Source: Lysinibacillus pinottii
GTDB lineage: Bacteria > Bacillota > Bacilli > Bacillales_A > Planococcaceae
Direction of reading: 5' to 3'
Length of the DNA: 64,000 bases
Assembly: GCF_024753545.1 (NCBI RefSeq)
Contig: NZ_JANTOO010000013.1
Location: 1-64,000, forward strand
The position numbers were made by a program, and so were the translations under genes. The notes below the pieces were generated by a model. That model was given only the letters and a program-made list of their open reading frames with translations, ran no database searches and was not told where the DNA came from. Each line of letters starts with the position of its first letter. The stretch's first letter is position 1. Of the stretch, positions 1 through 8,326 are shown one piece after another.

Positions 1-19
1 AGGACGTCGCTAGGCAACA

Positions 20-51
20 AAGCAGTCAGCTGTGTGCTGGCTGTTTTTTTA
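20..51 (+). terminator. Rho-independent terminator of a gene upstream of the window
   Basis: The arms CAGTCAGC (23-30) and GCTGGCTG (36-43) pair with one G-U wobble around a 5-nt loop and are followed by seven T. It most likely ends a plus-strand gene lying left of the window. Confidence 0.75.
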
Positions 52-1120
52 TTTGCAACTATTAGTAAGAAACCATCCAAGCATGAAAACTCTTTCTATG
101 TATAGGTCCAATCATTCAAATTCTTTTTAAACTAAAGTTGCAGGCTAGTCCAATAATCAATCTTTATAACGAATTTAATAATAATTAAGGTGAATCGTAC
201 ATAAAGACAGTATTCACGACTTGTGAATAGACTTTCACCACCTAACTATACATGTCAGATGCACAATAGAAAGTACCATAACCATAAAAGTTCGGTAATC
301 CAAAATGTTCGCCTATCTAGCCAGGATTCTTTACAGGTATGTACCGAATCAGTAGTTTGCCTAGTGAATAATTGAAAGGTATTGTGCAAAGAAAAAAATC
401 AGGTATTTCACCAGATTTATAATGCTAGACATATAGTGTTGACAAACATTAAGTAGGAGTCCATCCCAAATTCCCCATTATCTATTTTACAGTAAGTCCA
501 ATTGTTTAAGTGCTTTATCCCTATTAATAGTTCAACTTGATTAATTGTTAGTTCATGGGCTGAACAATCTTGATGCAATATCAGGGTTATTTCGGGTAGT
601 TAAAATTTTCCTCTGAATCCATCCTTCTTTATTTGTAACCATGAATTTATAAAAAATCAATTTGAGTAATTGAGTGTATTCTTTTCCTTACAATACGTCT
701 TGTCTTTTTTTAAAAGATAGGGTTAGAGTAATTAGAAATGTGTGCGTTAATTACAGTGTATCTTTGCAAATTTAAATTTCACCTTTCTTATAATTTAAGG
801 ATAAACAGTAAGTTAAGGTTATTGCCATTTAATTTGAGATTATAAATGGTTTCTTGAACAGCAGTGAAAAATGGTTTGATGGTGTAAAGAGAAAAGAAAA
901 GTTTAAAAATGTCATGAAGACGAGTGTTATAACATAAGGTATGTATGTGTTCCTGGTTCTTTAAATTCTGTTTAATGTTATTTTTATGCTCGTATTAATA
1001 GGAAAAATCTATTTGTTGCTAGACACCAAATTTTGAGAATGCTATATTTATATGGTCATAGTATTTTTATAATTAGGAAAAAAAAGAATTCTTTTATGAA
1101 AGAGAGTTGTTTTCCTGATT
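52..1120. other. Long AT-rich non-coding stretch
   Basis: No reading frame here has a ribosome binding site and a convincing protein. I see no RNA gene fold that I recognise. The one clear local feature is a perfect inverted repeat, TATTCAC (211-217) and GTGAATA (223-229), spaced by 5 nt, which looks like an operator half-site pair. The stretch may hold the promoter of the TetR gene at its right end, but I cannot assign -35 and -10 boxes with confidence. Confidence 0.5.
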
Positions 1121-1166
1121 ATAAGGAGTGATGGAGTATAGAGCTAGACGAAGGATGATAGGGCCT

Positions 1167-1784
1167 ATGGTAAAGAAAACATTAAAGCAAAGAATTGTAG
1201 ACGCTTCAGTTGAGCTGTTTCAGCAGGATGGTTATCACAATGTAACTGTTGATCGTATCGTTGAATATATAGGGGCATCAAAAGGTGGATTTTATCATAA
1301 TTTTAAATCAAAAGATGAATTGTTGTATGAAATTCATGATGTTTTTATTTCATATGTTATTCAACAATCACAAGATGCATATGACAAATACGATACGCCC
1401 ATTACCAGGTTATGTGCGATGCTACAAACGCTGACGCAAGTATTTGATATGTATCAAGCACATATTACAATTTTTTATGAGGAAAGTCGTTCACTCTCAG
1501 AGGAGTATAGTGAGATTATTCATAAAAAACGAGATCATTATCTGGACATCTTGCAAAAAGTGATAGCAGAAGGCCAAGAAAAGAAGGTTTTTCGTACAGA
1601 ATTGCCTTGTACCATTGTTACGATGGCGATTGTGGGGATGATTAACTGGACATATAAATGGTTTAAGCAATCCGGGCCATTAACAATGGTGCAAATTACA
1701 GATGTTTTTACGGACATGGTACTACGTGCGATTGTAACAGAACAAGCAATGGAGGAAGCAAAGCAATTTATGATAAAGGGGTAG
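1167..1784 (+). CDS. TetR/AcrR-family transcriptional regulator
   Basis: About 205 residues, the usual size for a TetR repressor. The N-terminal third carries the typical helix-turn-helix: helix 1 around VDASVELFQQDGY, then the recognition helix in the GASKGGFYHNF motif. The C-terminal part is the variable, ligand-binding all-helical domain and has no diagnostic residues that I can read. It lies just upstream of and co-oriented with the branched-chain acyl-CoA operon. A perfect palindrome between the two genes (1823-1836) is the likely operator, so I infer it represses that operon and is relieved by an acyl-CoA. The start is uncertain. ATG 1167 has AAGGA 11 nt upstream. ATG 1131 sits only 2 nt after AAGGAG, and GTG 1128 overlaps it. 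The 1131 choice would add 12 residues. Confidence 0.85.
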   Translation: MVKKTLKQRIVDASVELFQQDGYHNVTVDRIVEYIGASKGGFYHNFKSKDELLYEIHDVFISYVIQQSQDAYDKYDTPITRLCAMLQTLTQVFDMYQAHITIFYEESRSLSEEYSEIIHKKRDHYLDILQKVIAEGQEKKVFRTELPCTIVTMAIVGMINWTYKWFKQSGPLTMVQITDVFTDMVLRAIVTEQAMEEAKQFMIKG

Positions 1785-1822
1785 CCAGTAGAAAACACTG
1801 GTTTTATTATTTGCTTTTACAA

Positions 1823-1836
1823 ACCGACTAGTCGGT
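1823..1836. promoter_or_regulatory. Probable TetR operator (14-bp perfect palindrome)
   Basis: ACCGACTAGTCGGT is its own reverse complement. It sits in the 120-bp gap between the TetR gene and the acyl-CoA dehydrogenase gene. GC-rich in an AT-rich gap, it has the form of operators bound by TetR dimers. I see no second copy upstream of the regulator gene itself. Confidence 0.7.
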
Positions 1837-1904
1837 ATTTACTTGAAGGAAATTATCTTTGAGCTAAATCTACTATGGCAAATTTGACATTAGGGGGATT
1901 AGGG

Positions 1905-3047
1905 ATGAATTTTGAATTAACAAAAGAGCAAGTGATGATTCGAGACATGGTACGTGATTTTGCTGAAAAAGAGATTAAACCGTATGCTCGTGAGGTTGAT
2001 GAGACATCGACAATGAGAATAGAAAGCTTTAAAAAGATGGCGGAACTAGGCTTATTGGGTATCCCGTTCCCTGAAGAATATGGTGGTTCAGGTGGTGATA
2101 CGGTGTCCTACGCTTTAGCTGTAGAGGAAATTGGTCGTGCATGTGGGGGCACTGGCTTAAGTTATGCAGCTGCTGTTAGCTTAGGCGCTTCGCCAATTTA
2201 CAACTTTGGTACGGAGGAGCAAAAGCAAGAATGGCTTGTTCCATTGGCAAAGGGTGAGACATTAGGATCATTCGGTTTAACAGAGCCTAATGCAGGTTCA
2301 GATGCAGGCGGTACACGCACTACGGCTGTCATTGATGGAGATGATTATGTTATTAATGGAGAAAAATGCTGGATTACCAATGCAGGATACGCTCGACAAA
2401 TAATTGTAACTGCAGTAACGGGAAAACGGGAGGATGGCAAAAAGATTATTTCTTCTATTATTGTGCCAACGAATACTCCAGGTGTAACGATTAATTGTAA
2501 TTATGACAAAATGGGTGTCCGTGGTTCTAATACATGTGAAATTGTTTTACAAAATGTTCGCGTTCCTCGATCCAATCTATTAGGCGATGAAAAGCGAGGC
2601 TTTAGCCAGTTTTTAAACACTTTAGATGGTGGTCGTATTTCAATTGCAGCTCTTTCTGTAGGAATTGCACAGGCCGCTTATGAGAAGGCACTGAAGTTCG
2701 CAAAAGAACGCGAGCAATTTGGTGCACCTATTTCGAAGCTACAGGCGATCCAATTTAAATTAGCAGATATGGCGATGGAAATAGAGCTTGCTCGTACGCT
2801 TGTACATAAAGCGGCATGGCTAAAAGATCAAAAGAAACCATTTGGTAAAGAAGCGGCAATGGCTAAATTATTTGCTTCTGAAATGGGCTTCCGTACATGT
2901 AATCAAGCCATTCAAATTCATGGAGGTTCTGGATATATGAAAGAATACGATGTAGAACGTCATTTACGTGATATTAAATTAATGGAAATTGGTGAAGGAA
3001 CATCTGAAATTCAGCGTCTTGTTATTTCTCGCTTAATTGGCTGTTAA
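1905..3047 (+). CDS. yngJ: Acyl-CoA dehydrogenase (YngJ-like, probably isovaleryl/short branched-chain)
   Basis: 380 residues, a normal length for this FAD flavoprotein family. Its reaction is alpha,beta-dehydrogenation of an acyl-CoA, passing electrons to ETF. The signatures FGLTEPNAGSDAGG (FAD/substrate loop), the GGRISIAALSVGIAQAAYE helix and the C-terminal IHGGSGYMKEYDVERHLRD are all present. Glu364 in GEGTSEIQRL occupies the catalytic-base position of short-chain acyl-CoA dehydrogenases; human isovaleryl-CoA dehydrogenase places its base elsewhere, so the exact substrate is open. The ATG at 1905 follows a GGGGGATTAGGG ribosome binding site and gives the family-length protein; an upstream in-frame ATG at 1875 lacks one. 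It is the first gene of a seven-gene catabolic operon matching B. subtilis yngJ-yngE. Confidence 0.9.
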   Translation: MNFELTKEQVMIRDMVRDFAEKEIKPYAREVDETSTMRIESFKKMAELGLLGIPFPEEYGGSGGDTVSYALAVEEIGRACGGTGLSYAAAVSLGASPIYNFGTEEQKQEWLVPLAKGETLGSFGLTEPNAGSDAGGTRTTAVIDGDDYVINGEKCWITNAGYARQIIVTAVTGKREDGKKIISSIIVPTNTPGVTINCNYDKMGVRGSNTCEIVLQNVRVPRSNLLGDEKRGFSQFLNTLDGGRISIAALSVGIAQAAYEKALKFAKEREQFGAPISKLQAIQFKLADMAMEIELARTLVHKAAWLKDQKKPFGKEAAMAKLFASEMGFRTCNQAIQIHGGSGYMKEYDVERHLRDIKLMEIGEGTSEIQRLVISRLIGC

Positions 3048-3063
3048 TGATTTTCAACACATT

Positions 3064-3118
3064 GTGTCCGGGAGCAGCTTTGTGCTGCATAGAGCACTTC
3101 TTTCCGATACCGAGACAC
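3064..3118. other. Intercistronic inverted-repeat structure
   Basis: The 147-bp gap between yngJ and yngI can fold. GTGTC (3064-3068) pairs with GACAC (3114-3118), with an inner AGCAGC/GCTGC stem. There is no T tract, so it is not a standard terminator. It may be a processing or stability element, or the remnant of a small repeat. Confidence 0.35.
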
Positions 3119-3194
3119 CTACTAAAAAATAGCTTAAATCCGCATTTATCTCATTGCTGAAAGACGTTTAATAGCATTAACAAGGGGGATCTTC

Positions 3195-4829
3195 ATGGCA
3201 GAACTTGTGTATCAAACAATTGGTCAATTGCTAGATGAACAATCTAAAAAGTACCCGCAAAATGAGGCTTTGGTCTATGCAGATAGGAATTTACGAATGA
3301 CTTATGAGCAGCTAAATCGTCAAGCACGATTGGTAGCAAGGGGCTTAATGGCTTTAGGGATTGAAAAAGGAGACCATATTGCTGTATGGACGACCAATGT
3401 TCCTGAGTGGGTACAGCTTCAATTTGGTACAGGCAAGATGGGGGCTCCAATCGTTACAGTAAATACTAATTATCGTGCTAGTGAATTGGAGTATCTATTA
3501 AAGCAGTCTGATGCCAAAACGATATTTTTAATTGAAAATTATCGAGACCATTCTTTTATCCATACACTTCAAGAGTTATGTCCGGAGCTTGAACATTGTG
3601 AACCAGGTAATTTGCAATCAAAGCGACTACCTTTATTAAAAAATGTTATTTTAATCGGCGAGACTAAGTATCCCGGTGTATTGAATTGGTCAGATGTAGT
3701 AGCAGCGGCCAATCAAGTAACAGAGGAACAATTAGAACAAAGAGAGCAATCTCTTCATTATAATGATGTGATTAATATTCAATATACATCTGGTACGACA
3801 GGTTTTCCTAAAGGTGTGATGTTAACACATTTTAACTTAGTTAACAATGCGGTCAACATTGCAGAGTGTATGCGTTTAACAGCAGAGGACCGCTTATGCA
3901 TTCCTGTTCCATTTTTCCACTGCTTTGGCTGTGTTATCGGAACATTAGCTATTACAACTAGTGGTGGAACGATGGTGCCAGTACAAGAATTTTCACCTCA
4001 AGAGGTGCTAAGGACGGTTCAACAAGAAAAGTGCACAGCCTTACATGGCGTTCCAACGATGTTTATTAGTGAGCTTAATTTACCGAATTTTGAGTCTTTC
4101 AACCTTTCAACTTTACGGACAGGAGTCATGGCAGGCTCTAATTGTCCGATAGAGGTAATGAAAGCGGTCATTGAGAAAATGGGCATGACAGATATTACGA
4201 TTTGCTATGGTCAAACAGAATCATCTCCAGTGATTACACAAACGAGAACGGATGATCCGTTAACGTTAAAAGTGGAGACGGTTGGCCGTGCCTTACCAAA
4301 CTTAGAGGCGAAAATTGTTGTTCCTGGGACGAACGAGGAAGCACCCACAAATGAACAAGGGGAGCTATGTACAAGAGGGTACCATGTAATGAAAGGCTAT
4401 TATAAAAACCAAGAAGAAACCGATCTTGCCATTGATCAAGATGGCTGGCTGCATACTGGTGATTTGGCAACGATGGATGAAGCGGGCTATGTCCGTGTAA
4501 CCGGTCGTTTAAAGGATATGATTATTCGCGGTGGTGAAAATTTATATCCCCGTGAAATTGAAGAGTTTCTTTATACACACCCAAAAATATCAGATGTTCA
4601 GGTTGCAGGGGTTCCTGATCCTGTGTATGGGGAGGAAGCGGCAGCTTGGATTATTTTAAGAGAAGGTGAGCAGGCAACAGAAGAGGAGATTCGAGAATAT
4701 TGTCGGGATAAAATCTCTAGACATAAAATCCCAAAACACATTTTCTTTATCGATCATTATCCAATGACTGCTTCAGGAAAGGTTCAAAAATATAAATTAC
4801 GAGAAAATTTTGTCATGACCGTCAGATAA
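3195..4829 (+). CDS. yngI: AMP-binding acyl-CoA synthetase (YngI-like)
   Basis: 544 residues, ANL superfamily: ATP-dependent activation of a carboxylic acid to its CoA thioester through an acyl-adenylate. The P-loop-like A3 motif YTSGTTGFPKG starts at Tyr197. The A5 region CYGQTESSP, the A7/A8 motifs TGDLATMDEAGYVRVTGRLKD and GGENLYPREIEE, and the C-terminal catalytic lysine segment ASGKVQKYKLRE are all intact. The start ATG follows AAGGGGG with good spacing. Position in the cluster suggests activation of isovalerate, 3-methylcrotonate or acetoacetate (the B. subtilis homologue is usually called acetoacetyl-CoA synthetase or fatty-acyl-CoA ligase). The substrate cannot be read from sequence. 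Confidence 0.87.
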   Translation: MAELVYQTIGQLLDEQSKKYPQNEALVYADRNLRMTYEQLNRQARLVARGLMALGIEKGDHIAVWTTNVPEWVQLQFGTGKMGAPIVTVNTNYRASELEYLLKQSDAKTIFLIENYRDHSFIHTLQELCPELEHCEPGNLQSKRLPLLKNVILIGETKYPGVLNWSDVVAAANQVTEEQLEQREQSLHYNDVINIQYTSGTTGFPKGVMLTHFNLVNNAVNIAECMRLTAEDRLCIPVPFFHCFGCVIGTLAITTSGGTMVPVQEFSPQEVLRTVQQEKCTALHGVPTMFISELNLPNFESFNLSTLRTGVMAGSNCPIEVMKAVIEKMGMTDITICYGQTESSPVITQTRTDDPLTLKVETVGRALPNLEAKIVVPGTNEEAPTNEQGELCTRGYHVMKGYYKNQEETDLAIDQDGWLHTGDLATMDEAGYVRVTGRLKDMIIRGGENLYPREIEEFLYTHPKISDVQVAGVPDPVYGEEAAAWIILREGEQATEEEIREYCRDKISRHKIPKHIFFIDHYPMTASGKVQKYKLRENFVMTVR

Positions 4830-4844
4830 GGAGGGGCAGTGAAT

Positions 4845-6203
4845 ATGTTTAATAAAGTATTAATTGCAAATCGTGGGGAGATTGCTAGACGTGTTATCAG
4901 AACATGCAAGCGCCTAAATATTAATACGGTTGCTATTTATTCTGAGGCTGATGCTGAAAGCTTACATGTGAAGGATGCGGATGAGGCATATTGTGTAGGG
5001 AAACCGCCTGTTGCACAAAGCTATTTAAATATAGAACGTATTCTAGAGATTGCACTAGAAAATGGCGTCGAGGCTGTTCATCCTGGCTATGGTCTACTAT
5101 CAGAAAATGCAGAGTTTGCAAAGCGCTGTGAAGAGGAAGGTTTAATTTTTATAGGACCAAGTGCTGATGTAATTGCTTCAATGGGAAGTAAATTAGAAGC
5201 ACGAAAAACAATGAAAGCCGCTGGGGTTCCCATTGTAGAGGGTGTAGAGGCACCTATAAAGGATGCAGAAGAAGCTACTGAAATCGCTAAACGTTTAGGC
5301 TATCCAATTATGTTAAAGGCATCGGCAGGCGGTGGCGGTATCGGTATGCAACTTGTTGAAAATGCAGAGGAACTAGCAAAAGCATTTGAGGGAAATCAAA
5401 AACGTGCCCAGTCATTTTTCGGTGATGGCACGATGTACATGGAGCGATTTATTGCTAACCCTCACCATGTTGAAGTACAAATTATTGCTGATCATCAAGG
5501 CAATGTAGTTCCGTTATTTGAACGTGAATGTTCGATCCAACGAAGAAATCAAAAAGTAGTAGAAGAAGCACCATCACCATTCATTTCACAGGAAACAAGA
5601 GATAGGATGCTTGAAGCCTCAGTGAAGGCAGCGAAGCATATTGGCTATGTCAACGCTGGAACGATTGAGTATTTGGTGGATGAGAATCAAAACTTTTATT
5701 TCTTAGAAATGAATACAAGATTACAAGTAGAGCATCCTGTGACAGAGGAAATTACAAAGCTTGATTTAGTAGAAGAGCAATTAAAAATTGCTGCACAGCA
5801 ACCTCTCTCATTTACAAAAGAAAGTATTACGAAACAGGGTCATGCGATTGAAGTGCGTATATACGCTGAGAATCCTTCTACATTTTTCCCGTCTCCAGGT
5901 ACGATCACAGCTCTAGAATTACCAACAGGGGAAGGGGTTCGACATGAATGTGGTGTAGAGACAGGTTCTGCAGTTACACCATTCTATGACCCCATGATTA
6001 GTAAATTGGTAGTGTGGGGAGAAACAAGGGACATTGCCTGTGAGAAATTAATCCAAGCACTGAAAACATATAAAGTGGAGGGTATTCAAACGAATATTCC
6101 GATGCTGCTGAAAACTGTTACGCATGAACAGTTTTTAAAAGGCTATACGACAACAAAATTTGTAGAACAATTTTATTTACCTCAATTAGCAGAGTCAAAG
6201 TAA
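4845..6203 (+). CDS. accC2: Biotin carboxylase subunit of an acyl-CoA carboxylase (YngH/AccC2)
   Basis: 452 residues. It carboxylates the biotin of the carrier protein encoded just downstream, using ATP and bicarbonate. The N-terminal motif KVLIANRGEIARRVIRT, the glycine-rich ATP loop MLKASAGGGGIGM, the FMERF-like lid region and the catalytic EMNTRLQVEHPVTEE stretch are all present. Starts GTG 4839 and ATG 4845 are possible. AAGGAGGGG (4828-4836) lies 8 nt from the ATG but only 2 nt from the GTG, so the ATG is chosen. With the biotin carrier and the carboxyltransferase at 8327 it makes a complete three-part carboxylase, here most likely methylcrotonyl-CoA carboxylase. A housekeeping acetyl-CoA carboxylase copy would be elsewhere. 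Confidence 0.92.
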   Translation: MFNKVLIANRGEIARRVIRTCKRLNINTVAIYSEADAESLHVKDADEAYCVGKPPVAQSYLNIERILEIALENGVEAVHPGYGLLSENAEFAKRCEEEGLIFIGPSADVIASMGSKLEARKTMKAAGVPIVEGVEAPIKDAEEATEIAKRLGYPIMLKASAGGGGIGMQLVENAEELAKAFEGNQKRAQSFFGDGTMYMERFIANPHHVEVQIIADHQGNVVPLFERECSIQRRNQKVVEEAPSPFISQETRDRMLEASVKAAKHIGYVNAGTIEYLVDENQNFYFLEMNTRLQVEHPVTEEITKLDLVEEQLKIAAQQPLSFTKESITKQGHAIEVRIYAENPSTFFPSPGTITALELPTGEGVRHECGVETGSAVTPFYDPMISKLVVWGETRDIACEKLIQALKTYKVEGIQTNIPMLLKTVTHEQFLKGYTTTKFVEQFYLPQLAESK

Positions 6204-6213
6204 GTATGTAATA

Positions 6214-6243
6214 GCATTCGCGCTTCACAGAGAGTGCGAATGC
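6214..6243 (+). other. Intercistronic hairpin between accC2 and the biotin carrier gene
   Basis: GCATTCGCGCT (6214-6224) pairs with AGTGCGAATGC (6233-6243), one wobble, 8-nt loop, no T tract. It probably stabilises or processes the mRNA and so sets the ratio of the large subunit to the 70-residue carrier. It is not a terminator by sequence. Confidence 0.5.
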
Positions 6244-6273
6244 AAAATTAATGAATAGTAGGAGTGAGTGTTA

Positions 6274-6486
6274 ATGGCAACAGTAAAAGCAAGCATGGCC
6301 GGTACAGTATGGAAAATCGTCGTAGTAGAAGGTGAAAAAGTAACAGCAGGTCAAGATGTAGCTATTTTAGAATCAATGAAAATGGAAATTCCGATTGCAG
6401 CCGAAGAAGATGGCGTGGTAACAAAAATCATCGCCAATGAGGGAGATTTTATTAACGTTGATGATGATATTTTAGAAATTGAATAA
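6274..6486 (+). CDS. yngHB: Biotin/lipoyl-attachment carrier protein (YngHB-like BCCP)
   Basis: 70 residues, a free-standing biotinyl domain. The biotin-accepting lysine is Lys36 in ESMKMEIP, a one-residue variant of the usual EAMKM motif. The conserved glycines of the flattened beta-barrel (MAGTVWKI, VEGEKVTAGQ) are in place. The ATG at 6274 follows AGGAGTGAG; an upstream GTG at 6268 would leave no spacing. It carries CO2 from the biotin carboxylase to the carboxyltransferase. The same small carrier, easily missed by gene finders, sits at this position in the B. subtilis yng operon. Confidence 0.9.
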   Translation: MATVKASMAGTVWKIVVVEGEKVTAGQDVAILESMKMEIPIAAEEDGVVTKIIANEGDFINVDDDILEIE

Positions 6487-6500
6487 GAGGAGGCCTCTTA

Positions 6501-7418
6501 ATGCAACTACCTAAGCAGGTCGTGATTAAAGAAGTTGGTCCCCGTGATGGCTTACAAAACGAAAAAAAACATATTACAACAGCAGATAAAATACAATTAG
6601 TGAATTTGTTAAGCCAAACGGGATTAAATTACATCGAAGTGACTTCATTTGTTCATCCGAAATGGATTCCACAGTTGGCGGATGCTGTCGAGGTTCTTCA
6701 AGCCATTAAAAGGAACAATGATATTACTTACGCGGCACTTGTACCTAATATGCGAGGGCTAGAAAGGGCGTTGCAGGCGGAAGTAGATGAAGTAAGTATA
6801 TTTATGTCTGCTAGTGAAAGTCATAATCAAAGTAATATTAACAAAACCATTGACGAAACATTTCCTATTTTAGAGGAAGTAGTATTAGGAGCTAAAGCGT
6901 CAAAAAAGAAAGTTCGAGGCTATATTTCTACAGTTCTTGGCTGTCCCTATGAGGGATATATATATCCTGATAAGGTGCTACGTGTTACAGATAAATTATT
7001 GGAGATGGGTGTAACGGAGATATCCCTAGGCGACACGATTGGCGTTGGTGTACCAACTCAAGTTGAGTTTCTTTTAGAGGAACTATTAAAAAGGTATTCC
7101 GCTGAAAATTTTGCTATGCATTTTCATGATACACGTGGCACGGCGCTTGCCAACATTATGAAATCTTTAGAGATGGGTGTAACCAAATTTGATAGTGCGC
7201 TTGGTGGTCTAGGGGGCTGTCCATATGCAAAGGGAGCTTCGGGTAATGTAGCCACGGAAGACTTACTTTACTTATTTGATGAAATGGGTGTTCAAACTGG
7301 TGTGGATCAACAAAAAATACTAGAGGCTGCACTCTTTATTGAACAGAAATTAGGCAAAGCTGTAGCTTCAAAGCAAATGGCGATTGTCCGTAATGAAAGG
7401 AGTGCGAATCCATTATGA
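6501..7418 (+). CDS. yngG: Hydroxymethylglutaryl-CoA lyase (YngG)
   Basis: 305 residues, DRE-TIM metallolyase superfamily. It cleaves 3-hydroxy-3-methylglutaryl-CoA to acetyl-CoA and acetoacetate, the last step of leucine breakdown. The N-terminal GPRDGLQNEK motif supplies the catalytic Arg and Asp. HFHDTRGTA carries the metal-binding histidines. The active-site Cys is in GLGGCPYAKGASGN, the HMG-CoA lyase signature that separates it from isopropylmalate synthase and other family members. GAGG ribosome binding site upstream; the stop codon overlaps the next ATG. Confidence 0.93.
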   Translation: MQLPKQVVIKEVGPRDGLQNEKKHITTADKIQLVNLLSQTGLNYIEVTSFVHPKWIPQLADAVEVLQAIKRNNDITYAALVPNMRGLERALQAEVDEVSIFMSASESHNQSNINKTIDETFPILEEVVLGAKASKKKVRGYISTVLGCPYEGYIYPDKVLRVTDKLLEMGVTEISLGDTIGVGVPTQVEFLLEELLKRYSAENFAMHFHDTRGTALANIMKSLEMGVTKFDSALGGLGGCPYAKGASGNVATEDLLYLFDEMGVQTGVDQQKILEAALFIEQKLGKAVASKQMAIVRNERSANPL

Positions 7419-8197
7419 CTCAACTCGTTCGTTTTGAATTACTGGAGGGAAGTATTGGACTGATTACTCTCTTAAGACCAGAGGCTGCGAACGCGATGTC
7501 AGTACAGTTACTGCAAGAGCTATCTGGGACGTTGGATCAAATCAACGGTGATCCAGCAGTGCGAGTAGTCTTACTAACAGGTGCTGGAGAAAAAGCATTC
7601 TGTGCAGGGGCTGATTTAAAAGAACGTAAAGGTATGTCTGATCGACAAGTGAAGCAAATCGTCCAGTTGATTGGTGCCACAGTCGCAAAAGTGGAGACAC
7701 TCGCTCAGCCTGTCATTGCAGTACTAAATGGAGTAGCTTTTGGTGGTGGTCTAGAATTAGCCTTAGCTTGCGACTTACGTGTGGCAGCAGCACATGTCAA
7801 GCTAGGTCTCACTGAAACCTCTCTCGGTATTATTCCAGGGGCAGGAGGAACGCAACGACTTCCACGTCTCATTGGCCTTGGGAAGGCAAAGGAATTAATA
7901 TATACAGCACGTCGCTTAAATGCTGAGGAAGCCAAAAATTATGGCATCGTTGAGTATGTTCATGAGGCACATGAGGTAATGGAAAGGGCACAGCAGCTTG
8001 CACTAGAAATGGCAAAAAATGCACCATTATCGTTAGTACAGGCTAAAGTAGCTATGAATCAGGGGGTTGAGGTAGATTTAGCTACCGGTTTGAAAATCGA
8101 ATCACTTGCATATAGTGCACTGATCCCAACTGAAGACCGATTAGAGGGCTTACTTGCCTTCCAAGAAAAGCGAGCACCACAATATTCAGGAAAATAA
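7415..8197 (+). CDS. yngF: Enoyl-CoA hydratase (YngF, probable methylglutaconyl-CoA hydratase)
   Basis: 260 residues, crotonase fold. Both catalytic glutamates of true hydratases are present: one in GGGLELALACD and one in LGLTETSLGIIPGAGGTQRL. The oxyanion-hole segment is CAGADLKERKGM. The ATG overlaps the TGA of the lyase gene (ATGA), so translation is probably coupled. In the pathway it hydrates 3-methylglutaconyl-CoA made by the carboxylase to HMG-CoA, the substrate of the preceding gene product. Compare the second crotonase at 17820, which lacks one glutamate. Confidence 0.9.
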   Translation: MTQLVRFELLEGSIGLITLLRPEAANAMSVQLLQELSGTLDQINGDPAVRVVLLTGAGEKAFCAGADLKERKGMSDRQVKQIVQLIGATVAKVETLAQPVIAVLNGVAFGGGLELALACDLRVAAAHVKLGLTETSLGIIPGAGGTQRLPRLIGLGKAKELIYTARRLNAEEAKNYGIVEYVHEAHEVMERAQQLALEMAKNAPLSLVQAKVAMNQGVEVDLATGLKIESLAYSALIPTEDRLEGLLAFQEKRAPQYSGK

Positions 8198-8326
8198 GTA
8201 AGAGAATCCGATCAGATTAATCACTCTGACTGAAATCTAAGTTGATTTTTTTGCGCATTGACAAAGGGAATAGGGGCGCTAAAAAAATAATTTGGCGTAA
8301 TTGAATGGGCAAAGGGAGGAAATAAA

